Positions 48,201 through 60,204 of a stretch of 64,000 nt of DNA are shown here, piece by piece (the stretch's first letter is position 1; every line of letters starts with the position of its first letter). Origin of the DNA: Hyaloscypha bicolor E (lineage: Eukaryota > Ascomycota > Leotiomycetes > Helotiales > Hyaloscyphaceae); NCBI RefSeq assembly GCF_002865645.1, contig NW_020194512.1, forward strand, positions 3,761,183 through 3,825,182. Direction: 5' to 3'. The notes below the pieces were generated by a model, which searched no databases, was not told the origin of the DNA, and was given only the letters and a program-made list of their open reading frames with translations. The position numbers and the translations under genes were made by a program.

Positions 48201-50630
48201 CTAGTATAAAAACCTAGTATTTAGTATTTTCTTTAGATAAATAAATAATATTTAAATAGCTTTTTATTTATTAAACTAGTATAAAATAGACTAACCAAAA
48301 AGAAAATAATATATAATACTTTAATATCTTTTTAGCTTTTATTAAATATATCTAGAGAACTAATTATTTCCTCAAATATAATAATATTAAAACTACTAAC
48401 TATTTTAGACTTTTTATTATAAAAATAAATAATTAGATAGAAATAGAAAAGAACTATAATAAGTACCTGTTTTATATATAAGTAGTATAACTTTCTAAGA
48501 AAAAGAAATATATTTGGCTTCTTATCTTTAATTCTAATAATACTAAAGCTTCTAGTATTATAATTTATAAAAGTAAACTAATTCTAATCTAAGCTATTTT
48601 TATTAAAAAAGTTTAAAAGTACTAGAAATTAATAAATAATAATAACTTATTTTATATTATAAATCCCGGTAGAAATCCGGACAGATAATATATAGAACTA
48701 TATTTCAAATAGCTTTAGAAGATTCTATAGAATAAAAATTAGTAGAATTTTCCTTTAGTAAATAAAGAAATACTAAAATTAATAACCCGAATTAATATAA
48801 CTAATAGAAAATAGAAACCTCTTTCTTATTTTATTTCTTCTATTTCTTTCTTTTTTAAATTATAATAAACTCGCTCTAGATTATAGTTCTCTTTTAAGTT
48901 CTATTCTTATTTTATTTCTTTTATAGAGCTAGTCTTTTTTATTCTTTACTAAAAAACAAGCTATCTAAATATTATTTTAATATCGGTTCCGGATTAAATA
49001 AGAAATATTATAGTAATTATAATAGATAAAGAGTATAAACTAGTCTCTAATAATAATATAATTATCTATTAACTTAAATAATTAGAAATAAATATAGAAA
49101 ATATAAATCTGAATTTACTAATATCTTTAATAGAACTATTTGAACTACTTTTTATAGATTGCTTTCCTATATTTATATCTAATAAATCGGGTATAGAAAA
49201 GAAGATTATAATAGTTCTAGTTCCTATCTTTTCTAACTTTACTAAAGGCTTATTATCTGCTTTAAAAGATCTAGTACCTATTTTTCCTTATATTTTAATA
49301 TATTTCTTATAGTTCTAATTAGTTCTCGAATTCCTTATATTTTATATACCGAGCCCTTTAAGTTCTTCTATTCTTAAAATACTAATATTTCTGGCTTTTA
49401 AGTTATTTATTACTAGATTCTTATTTACTAGACCCTTAATTACTAGACCCTTATTTACTACTTTTTAAAGCCTTTTATCTAATATTTCTTGAAATTAGTT
49501 TAATATAGAAGAATATATAAAGGAAAGAGATTAGAAGCTAATAGCTAAATAAGAGAAAAAGTATCTGAAAAAGAAGAAAAGAAAAATAGTAAAATAGACT
49601 ATTAAGAAAGTAAGAAAAAATATTATCTAAATTACTTTTTATTTATTTTATCTTTATATTTTATAATTAGAATTATTTAGAAATACTAGTTTTATCTAGT
49701 ACTATTCTTAAATAAAAGTATTAAATATAGTTATATAATATATTATATATATATAATTATATATAAGGCTAACTAGCCTATATAAATATATATATATATA
49801 AAATAGATTCTATTTATTTTCTATTTTATAAGAAATTAATTAAAATCTAATTTATTTATATATATTTATTTAATAGTCTATTTTATAGCCTAGATAGTAA
49901 TAATCTAAGCTTTAATTATAGTATTAAATTTATTACTAAAATTATTATTATTATTAGAGCTATCTCTAGAAAGCACCTAAATAGCTTTATTAAAAGTATT
50001 AGAAAAGCTTTTACTATTTCTGTTTCTTTTCTAAGAATTAATCTAATTAATTTCTTTCTTAGAAATAGAATTAATAATAAGTTACTATATATTTTATAGA
50101 TTCCGTAATATAATTATATTATTAAACTACTTTTTTTAAGGGCAGAGAAATTAGCTTATAAAGTAATTAATAATAGATAATAAGATAATAGATAAAATTA
50201 GAATTATAATATTAAAAATTACTAGTATTAAATTTAGTATAGAACTAATTTCTATTTCTTTTTAGAAGTCTAGAATAGGCTTTTATAAATAGAAGCTTAA
50301 AATAATATATATATAATCTAGTAATTAATAAATATTAGCTAGATTACTAATTAGTAGTATTTCTGTAAAATAATAAAATTATTAATTCTCTTAATTACTA
50401 ATTATATTACCTGAAAGCCGAGATATATTATATATATTAATATTATATATAATTTTCTATATATTATAATTATAGATTAAAAGTTATTTATTATCTTAAA
50501 ATAAGAGTAATATATATCTTCCTCTAAATAATTAATAAAGGATTAAAAACTCGAGAATAAGTTTACTTAATTAAGGAATTACTAGAGAAGGTTTTAAATA
50601 TTTATTTACTTTAAAATTAATTAATATATT
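45262..50630 (+). mobile_element. RIP-degraded Ty1/copia retrotransposon region
   Basis: AT-rich block. Plus-strand copia reverse transcriptase is legible at about 46,230-46,620. It contains TIIITIYINNLLIIRRDYKK, where the catalytic YVDD has become YINN, then FEAINFYLEI in place of the usual D-x-x-x-x-x-Y/FLG-x-E region. RNase H-like sequence follows to about 47.2 kb. Further AT-rich sequence to 50.6 kb has no domain I can place and may hold additional nested fragments. Purely relic sequence, no open frames. Confidence 0.6.
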
Positions 50631-50635
50631 ATCTC

Positions 50636-51245
50636 AGTACTCCAGTTTTCCCCCCGGGGTTTAGCGACCGCTGTATTGGGTAAGGCGCATGCACGGGCCA
50701 GCCGCTACTTTCAACGTCTATAAAGGTTCGCGCTCCCTGCTCTACGACCGTATGGTTCTTTAGTCCTTTCCCAATATAACGGCGCAGGGAATCACAAGCC
50801 CGGCAGAGGCATATGGGAGTGCGTGCTGAGTCTAACAGGATTGAACCCTATAGGCCTACTACGGAAGAAACTTCAAATATACAGAAGCAGGTTCTGTGAC
50901 GGTCTGCCTTGCAGTCCAGGAACGCACGGGCCTTAGGATTCATTGACGTTACCCTGCCAGGCCGCCAATTACTTTCTTGGGTATAATTCGGAACCGATAC
51001 GGATGGCAATCTTACGGGCACTCAAATAGGGGTTCCAGGCACAGGCCTGAACCCGTTCCTGTATCTTTTCTATTCTTCTCCGTACCAGGCCTATAGGTTG
51101 ATTACGATTCAAGTCTACGATAACTGCACTTCTATATGCCTCTGCTATAGCCCGTAATCACCTGTGCCGTTACAGGTTTATAGTTTCTTCTACTTAACTT
51201 GTTTTGCATTATAGCATTAGGCCTAAATAACCTGCGGAAGACTAA
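50636..51245. other. GC-richer island with imperfect inverted repeat and transposase-like fragment
   Basis: About 600 bp with near-normal composition inside the AT block. Left arm (about 50,770-50,875) and right arm (about 51,065-51,175) are imperfect reverse complements; GCAGAGGCATAT and CCTATAGGCCT-type words occur in both. On the minus strand, about 51,110-50,960 reads RRRIEKIQERVQACAWNPYL, then SARKIAIRIGSELYPRK, interrupted by few stops. That spacing resembles the helix-turn-helix N-terminus of Tc1/mariner-type transposases. It may be a less-RIPed remnant of a DNA transposon; identity is tentative. Confidence 0.35.
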
Positions 51246-54200
51246 GGTATAACTAGTTAAACTACTAATAAACTTAATTATTAATATAAAGAAGTATATA
51301 TCTGTATAGTACCTTTAATATACTATATAAGCCCAAATACTAAAGTGAAAACCAATACTAAAATTGCTATCCAGAAAGTATATTATTATACCTTATTCCG
51401 TTAATTATACTACTACTATAATAGAATACTTAGTTCTATTTCATTAAAAACTTGCTTTAGTATAATAAGACAATTATACCAGAATATAAAGTTATTAATT
51501 TATTAATCTATAGCTCTTAACCTATTGCATTTTACTATTTAATAATTAATATTAAAAGTTCTTGAGGGCTTCTGAAACTATTTCCTAGTCTTGAGATCTG
51601 ACTATAGGAAAAGAAGTATAAGAGTTTAAATTATCTCGTTTATTAAGCTATTAGGAAATATTAAGCTAGCTTTATATAAATTTATATTCTGCTATTTATA
51701 TAGAATATTTCAAGAAAAGAAAAACTTACTTATTATATTAAATTATTAGAAAAAAAGTATTATAGAAAATTAATATCTTTTTATTATCTTACTTATTAAA
51801 TATAGATAGTTAGCTAGATTATTTATAAATTAGATTTCTATTCCGGTAATTTGCTTAAGATTAAAAGTATAAAAAAATCTTCTCGAGCTTTATATATTTA
51901 TTATCTAAGAAATAAGAAATATAAAAATAGTTCTTAATCTAATATTTTAGGCTATTCTCTAGCTATATAAGCTGTTCTTAACTAGAGAATTTATATTAGA
52001 GCTTACTAATATTAATTATATATAGTAATTATATAATAAGATTAATTAATCTATTAATTCGTTTTTTTATTATTTTTAAGTTTTAGAAAAAGAAGCTTTA
52101 AATTTAGCTAAAGTATAATATTTTTATAATTAATATAAAATCTAATCTATTTTACTATTTTAATAATATCTTAATATAACTTTATAAAGATATATCTTTT
52201 TCTATTATATAAAGCAAAATTATATTATTTATAATAATATAAAAAATATAAGTTATAATTAATATTACTAGATAATATATCTAATAGCTAAATACTTAGC
52301 CTTTAAAAACTATTAATAATATTATATTTTATAATATAATATATTAGAAATAACTAGAGAGAAATTCTTATAGCTTTTAGAGCTATAAATAGTAAAGCTA
52401 TACTAAATATAGAAAAGTTATTAATAATTAAAAATATATATTATATCTTATATTTATATAAAGTAATTTCAGGTAGTAAAATTCGAGGCTAAAATCTATA
52501 TTAGATACTATTATCTTACTCGGCTTATATATAGAAATAATAATTTATAATTAGTATATTAAATTTAATTTACTAAAGAAAATTAGCTTTACTTTAATTA
52601 TTACTAATAATAAAATACTAACTTATAATAAAAAAATGTATTATCTAGTCTTATTTAGCTATAATTCTTATATTATATAATTATTCTAATTATATTAACT
52701 TCTAAAATTAAAAACTTTAACTTAAATTTTATTATTTTCTTATAAATACTTCTATTATATCTTATTATAATTAATTCTATTTTTTAGTATATCTGTCTTA
52801 TAAAGCTCTTCTAGAATAAAGCTACTTTTATTAAAGTTTATTTCAAGAGTTAATAGTTACTATTAAAAAGTACTTAAATTAACTTTTTATTATTCTAAAG
52901 CTATTTCTAAATAACTTTATATAATAAAACAAGATTTATAATACTAAAACTTGAGAAGTTATTAAAAAAATAGCCTAATCTAGAAGAATTAACTAGTAAG
53001 CTCTATAAGAATATTAAGCTAGACTATAAGAAGTATTAGGAAGCTATTAGTAATATTTAATAAAAGTTTAAGGAAATTATCTTAGAAATTAAAGCCTATC
53101 TCAAAAAGTATAATAAGCCTATAGTAAATCCTGTAATTTAGATAATATATATAATTAGCTATAATTAATAAGAATTAGTACCTATTATAATATTTTATAG
53201 AAGAGATAAGAAAGCTTTTACTAAAATTGAAAAGTTAATTAAAAATAATAGAATTATAAACAAATATTCTGTCTTTTAAATAGGTAGTCTTATAAAGAAG
53301 TTTTAATACTTTTTTTAGAAATAAAAGCCGCAAATACTATAAATAATATAGATATACTATTTAGCTATATTCTGAGCTTCTAGAAAAAGATATAAGAATA
53401 ATATAATAATTCTTTTTAGAAACCAGAATTAAAATATAAATACTTTATAATAGTAAATATATTATAACTTTTAACTATAATAAAGAGTTTTGGAATTTTA
53501 TAAATAGTATTAAAGATTACTAATAAATATATGTTAGAGTTTCTATAAGTATTAATAAAGTAATTCTTTATTTTCTTTTAGATACTAGATCTAAAATAAA
53601 AATATTTATCTGAGGTTTCTATAATAACTTCTTATTATTATAACTAGTTATAAATAGTAGTTTTATTTTCTATTAAGAATTAACTTTCTTAATAATAGTA
53701 ATATATACTTTCTATAAAAATAATATAAATATATTTTTAACTTCTTCTAAGATATATAATATTAAATTCGAATTTAATAATAAAAATAAAGAAATTAATA
53801 ATATAAAATATTTAAATAGCTATAATTATAATATTATATTATTTAAATTATCTAATTTAATTATTTCAGGAAAAATATTCTCGGATATAATATTTAAAGT
53901 ATCTAACTTAACTATATTAGTAATAATATTCTCGGATATAACTTTAGAATCTAAATAAAGTTCTATAATATCTTTAGCTATAAATAATATAATTATTATT
54001 TCAGGCAGAAATATATTTCTAGAACTAAATTTAATAATAAATAGACTACTAGTAAAGTTTAATAACTTGCTTTTATTTATTAGAAAGTATTATATTTTTT
54101 AAATAACTAACTATTAATCGGATTTAGATTACTATCTTATTAAGATTAAAGCAAATAAGCTTCTTAAATTCAAATAGATCTCGCTAAAACTTAACTAATT

Positions 54201-54770
54201 CTTAAATCTAGATATAAATAAAGTTATAATATATAAGCTAAAAAATATAGATATTATTACTATAATTAGATTTGAATATTTATTAAAAGAAAAACTATCC
54301 GGAATTCTATTATTTTTAATATTATCTAATAGAAATCTTATATAAGAAATATAGACTATAAAATATAATACTAAGATTTCTAATAATAATTATAGAATAT
54401 AAGTTATTAATATATTAAATAGAGATCTTTTTAGATATATTATAGGAAATAGTTCTAGTTCGAGAGTTTTTTATATTATTCTGGCTTATCTTATTATTAA
54501 TAATCTTATAAACTAATTTAATAATAAATAGAAATCTATAGGTATTATTCCGGAACTAGTAGTTCTTATTTCACTTCTAATACTAGTATATTCTTTTCCT
54601 ACTTTAGAATCTATATTACTAACTCGAGTTCTAGAACTAATACTTCTTAATCCGGTTCCTTTACTAGTAGTTCCTAATACGATTTCAGTATCTAGAGAAT
54701 TAAAACTTTAATATTTCTTATATATTAAGTAAGTTATTTAAAGTAAAATTCTATTCTTATTTTACGGTAT
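51246..54770 (+). mobile_element. RIP-degraded retrotransposon relic, gag-protease portion
   Basis: AT-rich, no open frame. At 53,578-53,613 the plus strand reads LDTRSKIKIFI, a decayed aspartic protease active site (LDTGS to LDTRS). A gag-like stretch precedes it (about 52.9-53.4 kb). No RT could be identified before 54.7 kb, where composition changes, so pol is missing or unreadable. Confidence 0.5.
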
Positions 54771-56390
54771 TTCTTACTAACTAAATAGATTAATATAAAG
54801 CAAGCAAGCTATAATCCTGGTTAGCGCTTTTATCTTTCAGGTCTCCTATAATCTTCTTGTCTATTATTTAATAATATTTCAAAGATTAAAGTTTCCTATT
54901 ACTTAAAAAGGTTCGGCTAGGGGAATTATACTTCCAGATATAACTCTGTCTATATTTAAAGACTTCCTTATTTGGTTATATACTTTTGAGTAAAGTCTCG
55001 AGGCTAAAAACATTAATAGAGCTTTTTACTTAGTAATCTTTATATAAAAATACCAGATTTATAATCTAAGGAACTAAGCCTTAAATTTAATACAAGTAGT
55101 ATTATATAATAAATCTTGGACTATTATACTAGATATACTGTTACCCATATACCAAATTGCTTTATTAGGCTTATCTCTCAGACACTTGTACTTTTTGGGA
55201 TTCGTTTCTATAGAAAGTCACTATAGATTACTTAATTAGAAAGCCGTGTTCCCCGAATATCCATCTCTTGGTTAGGATTATTTCCAGTATAAAAGGAGTA
55301 AAGAGATATACCCTGGCAAAATTGAGACGGGAGGTGCGTGTCGCTTCGACGACCATTCCAATATCGATGCATGGAAACCTCAAGAGGTTATTAATTATCC
55401 ATATTCTTTTCAAAAGCCAGTCGATGCAGAATTTGGTTGTGGTATTCTCTGTTTGGCAACGGTCGGCCACAAACGGAGTGAAGCTCCACCTTCTCTTCCT
55501 TCTTTGCACATGGATCGCTCACAGCATGGGAGAAGGATTTCTCTTCGTTCGCCAGCGTCAGAGATTGACTTGAGCGATAAAGAACCGAGACGGACTTCAG
55601 ATTTCCTCGAGACTCGAAGTTCTCTCGACAAGGGTTCTCACACGTCCTGCAAAACAGATTCGACTACTTCCATAGGACCTGTAAAAATGGCTTCCATTAC
55701 CTTTTGTGAAGGTAAGATTAGCAAGGGAAAATGCTAGATCTTGAAGGTTCGGACACATGCTTTAACATATACTATAAAGGGGGATGTAAAGGATGACCCG
55801 GTATTTTCAAGATTGAGTTTTCGTCTCTATATAAATATTTTGTTCGCATTTGTGCTTTAGAATTTACATTTTGGGGATTTCTTTAGTTCTGGGTATTACT
55901 ACGTTGCTTTTTAAGAGAAGCCTTCCCTGCTTACTAAGGTTATAAATTACCTAGATTACCCCGTGTTTCTCGCTTAATGTCACGGACTGGCCCAGATGCC
56001 CAGATCCCTAGGGGCTTACGGGTCACGTGCCCGCTACGGCCCGCCCGTAAGCAGTCCAGCTTCAAACCTAGCGTGTAACAGACCCGTAGCTATAAGCTGG
56101 GCTTCCTAGTAGCCTCTGCTTCCCTTCTCCTTCTCCTTCTCTCCTTAGCTTTAGATCTTCAATAGAACCACCTCTTACTCCTCTGATTATCCGCTACACC
56201 CGTGCCCGCCACAGGTAAGGAAAACCACCAGAGGGCTAGTAGACTGGGTTCGTCACAGAAGCAAAGAGGAGAAAATTGAATGCCACCGAAATTCGTATCA
56301 TATAAAATCACCCCTATAGACATTAATGAGACGTTATGGAATAATGAGGCTAATATATTTATCACGTGTATATAAGCGAATATAGATCTA
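54771..56390. other. Mixed-composition island without a recognised gene
   Basis: Composition rises to near normal at 55,200-55,760 and 55,970-56,390. Open frames occur on both strands (for example 55,453-55,737 plus and 55,631-55,410 minus), but none resembles a known family. A TATA-like CTATATAAAT lies at about 55,826. Segment 55,978-56,212 begins TGTCACGG and ends CCACA, contains GCTTACGGG and its reverse complement CCCGTAAGC and a CTT-rich tract, and could be a solo LTR. No matching target duplication was seen. Confidence 0.3.
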
Positions 56391-56396
56391 AAAATG

Positions 56397-56607
56397 GCTC
56401 AGGAGAATCTCGGTTGCAAGGGAGCCAAAATGGGATCCGTACTTGGAGACAAAATGAGGAAAGTGTAACCGAGCATTAAGAGAGCCGGACAAGTCCCTGT
56501 GGGAGCTAAAATGGCCCCTTAGCGCATGCTCAGGCTGAATCTGCCGTGTGCTCAGGTTGCTCAGGCCGAGCTCAGGCATGCTCAGGAATGCTTACCCTCG
56601 GCTCAGG
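56397..56607. repeat. Scattered GCTCAGG heptamer cluster, seven copies
   Basis: GCTCAGG at 56,397, 56,528, 56,550, 56,559, 56,570, 56,580 and 56,601, all on the plus strand. The last six fall in 80 bp. It lies about 270-480 bp upstream of the pogo-type transposase start, where subterminal transposase-binding repeats would be expected. Confidence 0.65.
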
Positions 56608-56874
56608 TTAAGGCGGCAGCTGCTCACGTTCAAACACTAAAACAGAATCAGCGAAAAAAAAAAAGTTGAGTATGACTTTAGTGGAAGTCTCAGACGACAT
56701 TTCTTCATATTCGCTTCCAATGCAGTTAGAAGGGTTCCCTGGTCAACCGGCCACCCCAAACTACTGATTTTTTGATTTTTTGATCCTTATCAGCAACACC
56801 ACCATTTTTATCCTTAATTGGGTGCATTCCTTCCGTGATTCGCATTTATCCTTCTCTTGAGACATTGATCCACG

Positions 56875-57831
56875 ATGACGAAAGCTTCTAAGAAGCCTGC
56901 GGGGCGCAAAACAGCCAAAATCCATACCAAACCTCCAATACCTCACCAAGCACCCTCCATATCAGATGACGAAGATACCCTCTCATTAGTCAATATTCCT
57001 ACTTCGCAACGACTCAATAATGCATACTCCGAATAGGAAGACCCAGAAAACACAAAATCACAAAGACAATTGGCTCGGGAATATAGTATTGGCAAGTCCA
57101 GCTTACAGGACAGAATCAAAGGTGCCAAATCGAAGGTTCAGGAGGCGCAAGAGCGGCAGCGTCTTACGGTTTTGGAAGAGCTAGCTTTGAAGGACTGGTG
57201 CTAATAATTAGAAGCTTGGGGGTTCCTTGCGAGGATCGAATCTTTACGAAGAATAGTGACTTTACAAAGAATAGTAGTTGAAATATTATTCGCAAAGGAG
57301 GATAATCAACCACTTGAATATAATTAGCAGGCTTACTTTTTGGAACGCCACCCTGAACTCAAATCGAAATTCGTACCTCCCTTAAATAAAGAGCATACTA
57401 TAGCTCAAGATCCTGCGGTATTTCAATAATATTTCAACCTGTTTTCCATATTAGTTATAATTTATAATATTAATCCTACAGATATATATAATATAAATAA
57501 GAAAAGGTTTATATAAGATATTATTATAAAGGCCAAGATTATTATTACTCGAGAGAAATACTTTAAGGGAAAGTCCTATTATATATAAGATAGAAATTGC
57601 AAATAAATATCCGTAATTAAATATATATTAACTAATAGATATAAGATAGCGCCTTATATAATATTTAAAGGAATATAGTATAAGAAGGCCTGGCTTTAGT
57701 AATTATTATTATACTACTTCCTTTCTTATATTACTATAATATATAATAGTTAGATAGATAATATAATTGGGATATAATAGTTTAGAGATTACTTTATTCC
57801 TGAATCTTTAGTAAAATATAAAGAAAAGTAT
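56875..57831 (+). pseudogene. Pogo/Fot1-type (DDE-1) transposase, RIPed and truncated
   Basis: From the ATG at 56,875 one frame can be followed for over 300 codons with stops only at RIP-type positions: TAG 57,034, TAATAA 57,202, TAG 57,325, then many after 57,420. The N-terminal HTH region reads QRQLAREYSIGKSSLQDRIK. Next comes the CENP-B/HTH part with RIESLRRI and FLERHPELKSKFVPPLNKE, then AQDPAVFQ and the start of the catalytic domain (TDIYNINKKRFI, whose first catalytic D has become N; ISVIKYI; KIAPYIIFKG). Reading is lost at 57,831, where the LTR of element A2 begins, so the C-terminal catalytic residues are absent. The 5' half has near-normal composition, the 3' half is AT-rich. Confidence 0.8.
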
Positions 57832-58328
57832 TATTACGGGTATAGTATTTAGGGCTTAAAAAGCAAGATAGAAGGTCTCTTATAAAGACGATTTAAAGCT
57901 AAGGAAGGGAAAACTAGAATACAGGAGGCTGCGAGGGAATATATGCACCCTATAGTATACTAGTCCCGAAGGGGCTTAGCCTTCTAAATATCTCTAGTAT
58001 ATTCCAAGCATATTTCTCTAGTAAGGCGGCTATATTACATATGCCTAGGAGGCATCTGGCATCTGGCGAGGTATCTCAGATACCGGGTATCTGGAAATCG
58101 TGATATTACCTCCCTCTTTATAATAAGCTTGTTCCCAAGCTTTATAAAAGCTATTAATCTATCTAATTTCGTACTATATTCCTTCCCAAAGTAAAACTAG
58201 TATCTCGGATATAGATATCACGTGTGAAAGGCCGGTGCCTTTACTATATAACCTAGAAGGGTTTATTATTATTTCTATATAGTTCTGGACAAGTATTATT
58301 TTTTATATAGCCTAGCTAGTATTATAGG
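57832..58328 (-). repeat. 3' LTR of element A2
   Basis: About 500 bp of moderate composition between the broken pogo transposase and the internal region of A2. Its first 270 bp match the partial LTR at 5,916-6,185. It starts TATTACGGG (from a TGTTACGGG-type end) and contains several ATCTGG/GGTATCT short repeats (58,070-58,092). It is much less RIPed than the internal region. Confidence 0.6.
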
Positions 58329-60204
58329 TTTTATAGAGGTTCTAGTATATTAATATTATTATTATGGAAACTCTATAAAACCAGGGGGCTATTACTTAGT
58401 ACTAAAGCTAGATATTATACTAGATCTTTATCCTAACTAATTTACTAAATTCTATACTTTAGCTTATTTCTTACTAGCTTAACTATAATAACCCGTTTAA
58501 TGCCATATTCTTATTTACTATTCTCTAGTATTAATAAGGGCGGTTCCGGATTTACTTAATCTAGTAAAGAATTCTAGGAATCTTTTTATAGCTTCTCTAT
58601 ATAGAAAATTAGGTATATCTTTATGATTTCTGGCAGTTTTAGGAGAAATAAGTAGCTATATTATTCTAGAATCTCAAATAGGCCCTCTATTTAGTTCCCT
58701 AGCTTCCGGCTCAAATAATTGGATTTCTAGTACTTTATAATAACCTATACTTTATTTCCTACTTTAAAATTAATTAAATAGTAGTATTTATTAGCTTATA
58801 TTATATATTATTTTTATACTTGCTTTATATAGCCTTAGGCAAGTTACTATAATTTATATAATTAATTTACTAATACTTTAGCTTTATTTCTATTTAGTTT
58901 CTTTTTAGGTAAGTTAGCTTTAATAAGAAAGTTCTAGTCTAGAGAAATATAAGGCTCGTAGCCCTTTTTAGTTATAAATAGAGACTAGCTAATAGTTTCG
59001 TATTAAAGAGAGGCTTATTAATAATTAATTATAATAATCTATTTATTCTAGTTATTCTAGTAATAGTTAATATATAGGTATAATCTCTAATTAAAATACT
59101 AATTAATAATCTCTGTTTATTTATCTGTTTAGGAATAATTAGCTATAAAGAACTTGAGCTTTATATTAATTCTCGTATAAAATTCGCTCTAAAAATCGGA
59201 TATAAATTAGGGTTCCTAATCTAATATAATTATTTCTGAAATACTTATTTAATATACTATATAAAATAAAAATAAAGATACTAGTTATTTGGCTATAATT
59301 ATATCTTATACTAAAATCGTAATTAGGTACTTAAATAAGTAATCTACGAATATAATAACTATATTATGGCCTAATTTGCTTTCTAGATAGCTCTTAAAAT
59401 TTATAATAATATATTATTAGAAGTAATTAGGAACTAGAAAGAAATAAAGTAAATCAGGCTTCTTATTTCTAGGTATATATAATTTCTTATAAATATAGTA
59501 ATTATTATAGTATTAATTAATATCTTTACTTATAAATAGCTAGTAATATTACTTCTTTAATAGCTAATAAAGCTTTATATATCTAGGATATCCAGAAAGG
59601 AATTTATTATATATTTTATAAATTAAAGTAGTTTATAAAGGTAATTCGGGAGTTATTTTATTCTCTATAATATAAAGTCTTCTATAGTATAAAGGAAGGC
59701 TATCTTATAGTATCTAGATATTATTTTCGGCTTAAGCTATTATATATAGCTTTTTTAGATCCGATAATATATAATTATTTTATAAGATCTTATTTATAAG
59801 TTATAAACTATTATACTTAATAAGAGCTTCTAATAATACTTCTATAAGGGCTACTATAATAGAGTTTACTAGTAAAGCTTCTAAGAGAATATTTTTCTTT
59901 AGAGAAATTATATTTCTAATAGGGGTATTTTTTTTCGGAAAGTCTTTAATATATATTTGGTTTTTAAAACCAAATTCCAGATTAAATAAGCCGACTTTAT
60001 AAAGTATTACTATAAGTTATAAGTTATAGATAATTTCCGAATTAATCTTATTTTTAGGAAGAAGTATTTAGGTTTATAGCTTTTCCTTAATTTAGTCCTA
60101 AATATTTACTTTATTTTATTTTTATAATAAAGTATTTACTCATTTATTTAATTTTCTAGAATAATATATAAGCTTAAAGTAATAGTAAAATAAGAGCTTA
60201 GCCT
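58329..60204 (-). mobile_element. Ty3/gypsy element A2 (3' part of internal region)
   Basis: About 1.9 kb collinear with positions 1-1,870 and in the same orientation, beginning at the end of an LTR. It lies beyond the RT in element order, so it should be the integrase end of pol. It is RIPed but differs from A1 at many transition sites, as expected for two copies mutated independently. It ends abruptly at about 60,204, where unrelated sequence starts. Confidence 0.7.

Noticed and set aside
55228..55737. Coding gene in the mixed island
   Set aside because: Competing frames on both strands, no recognisable domain. Left as an undetermined island.
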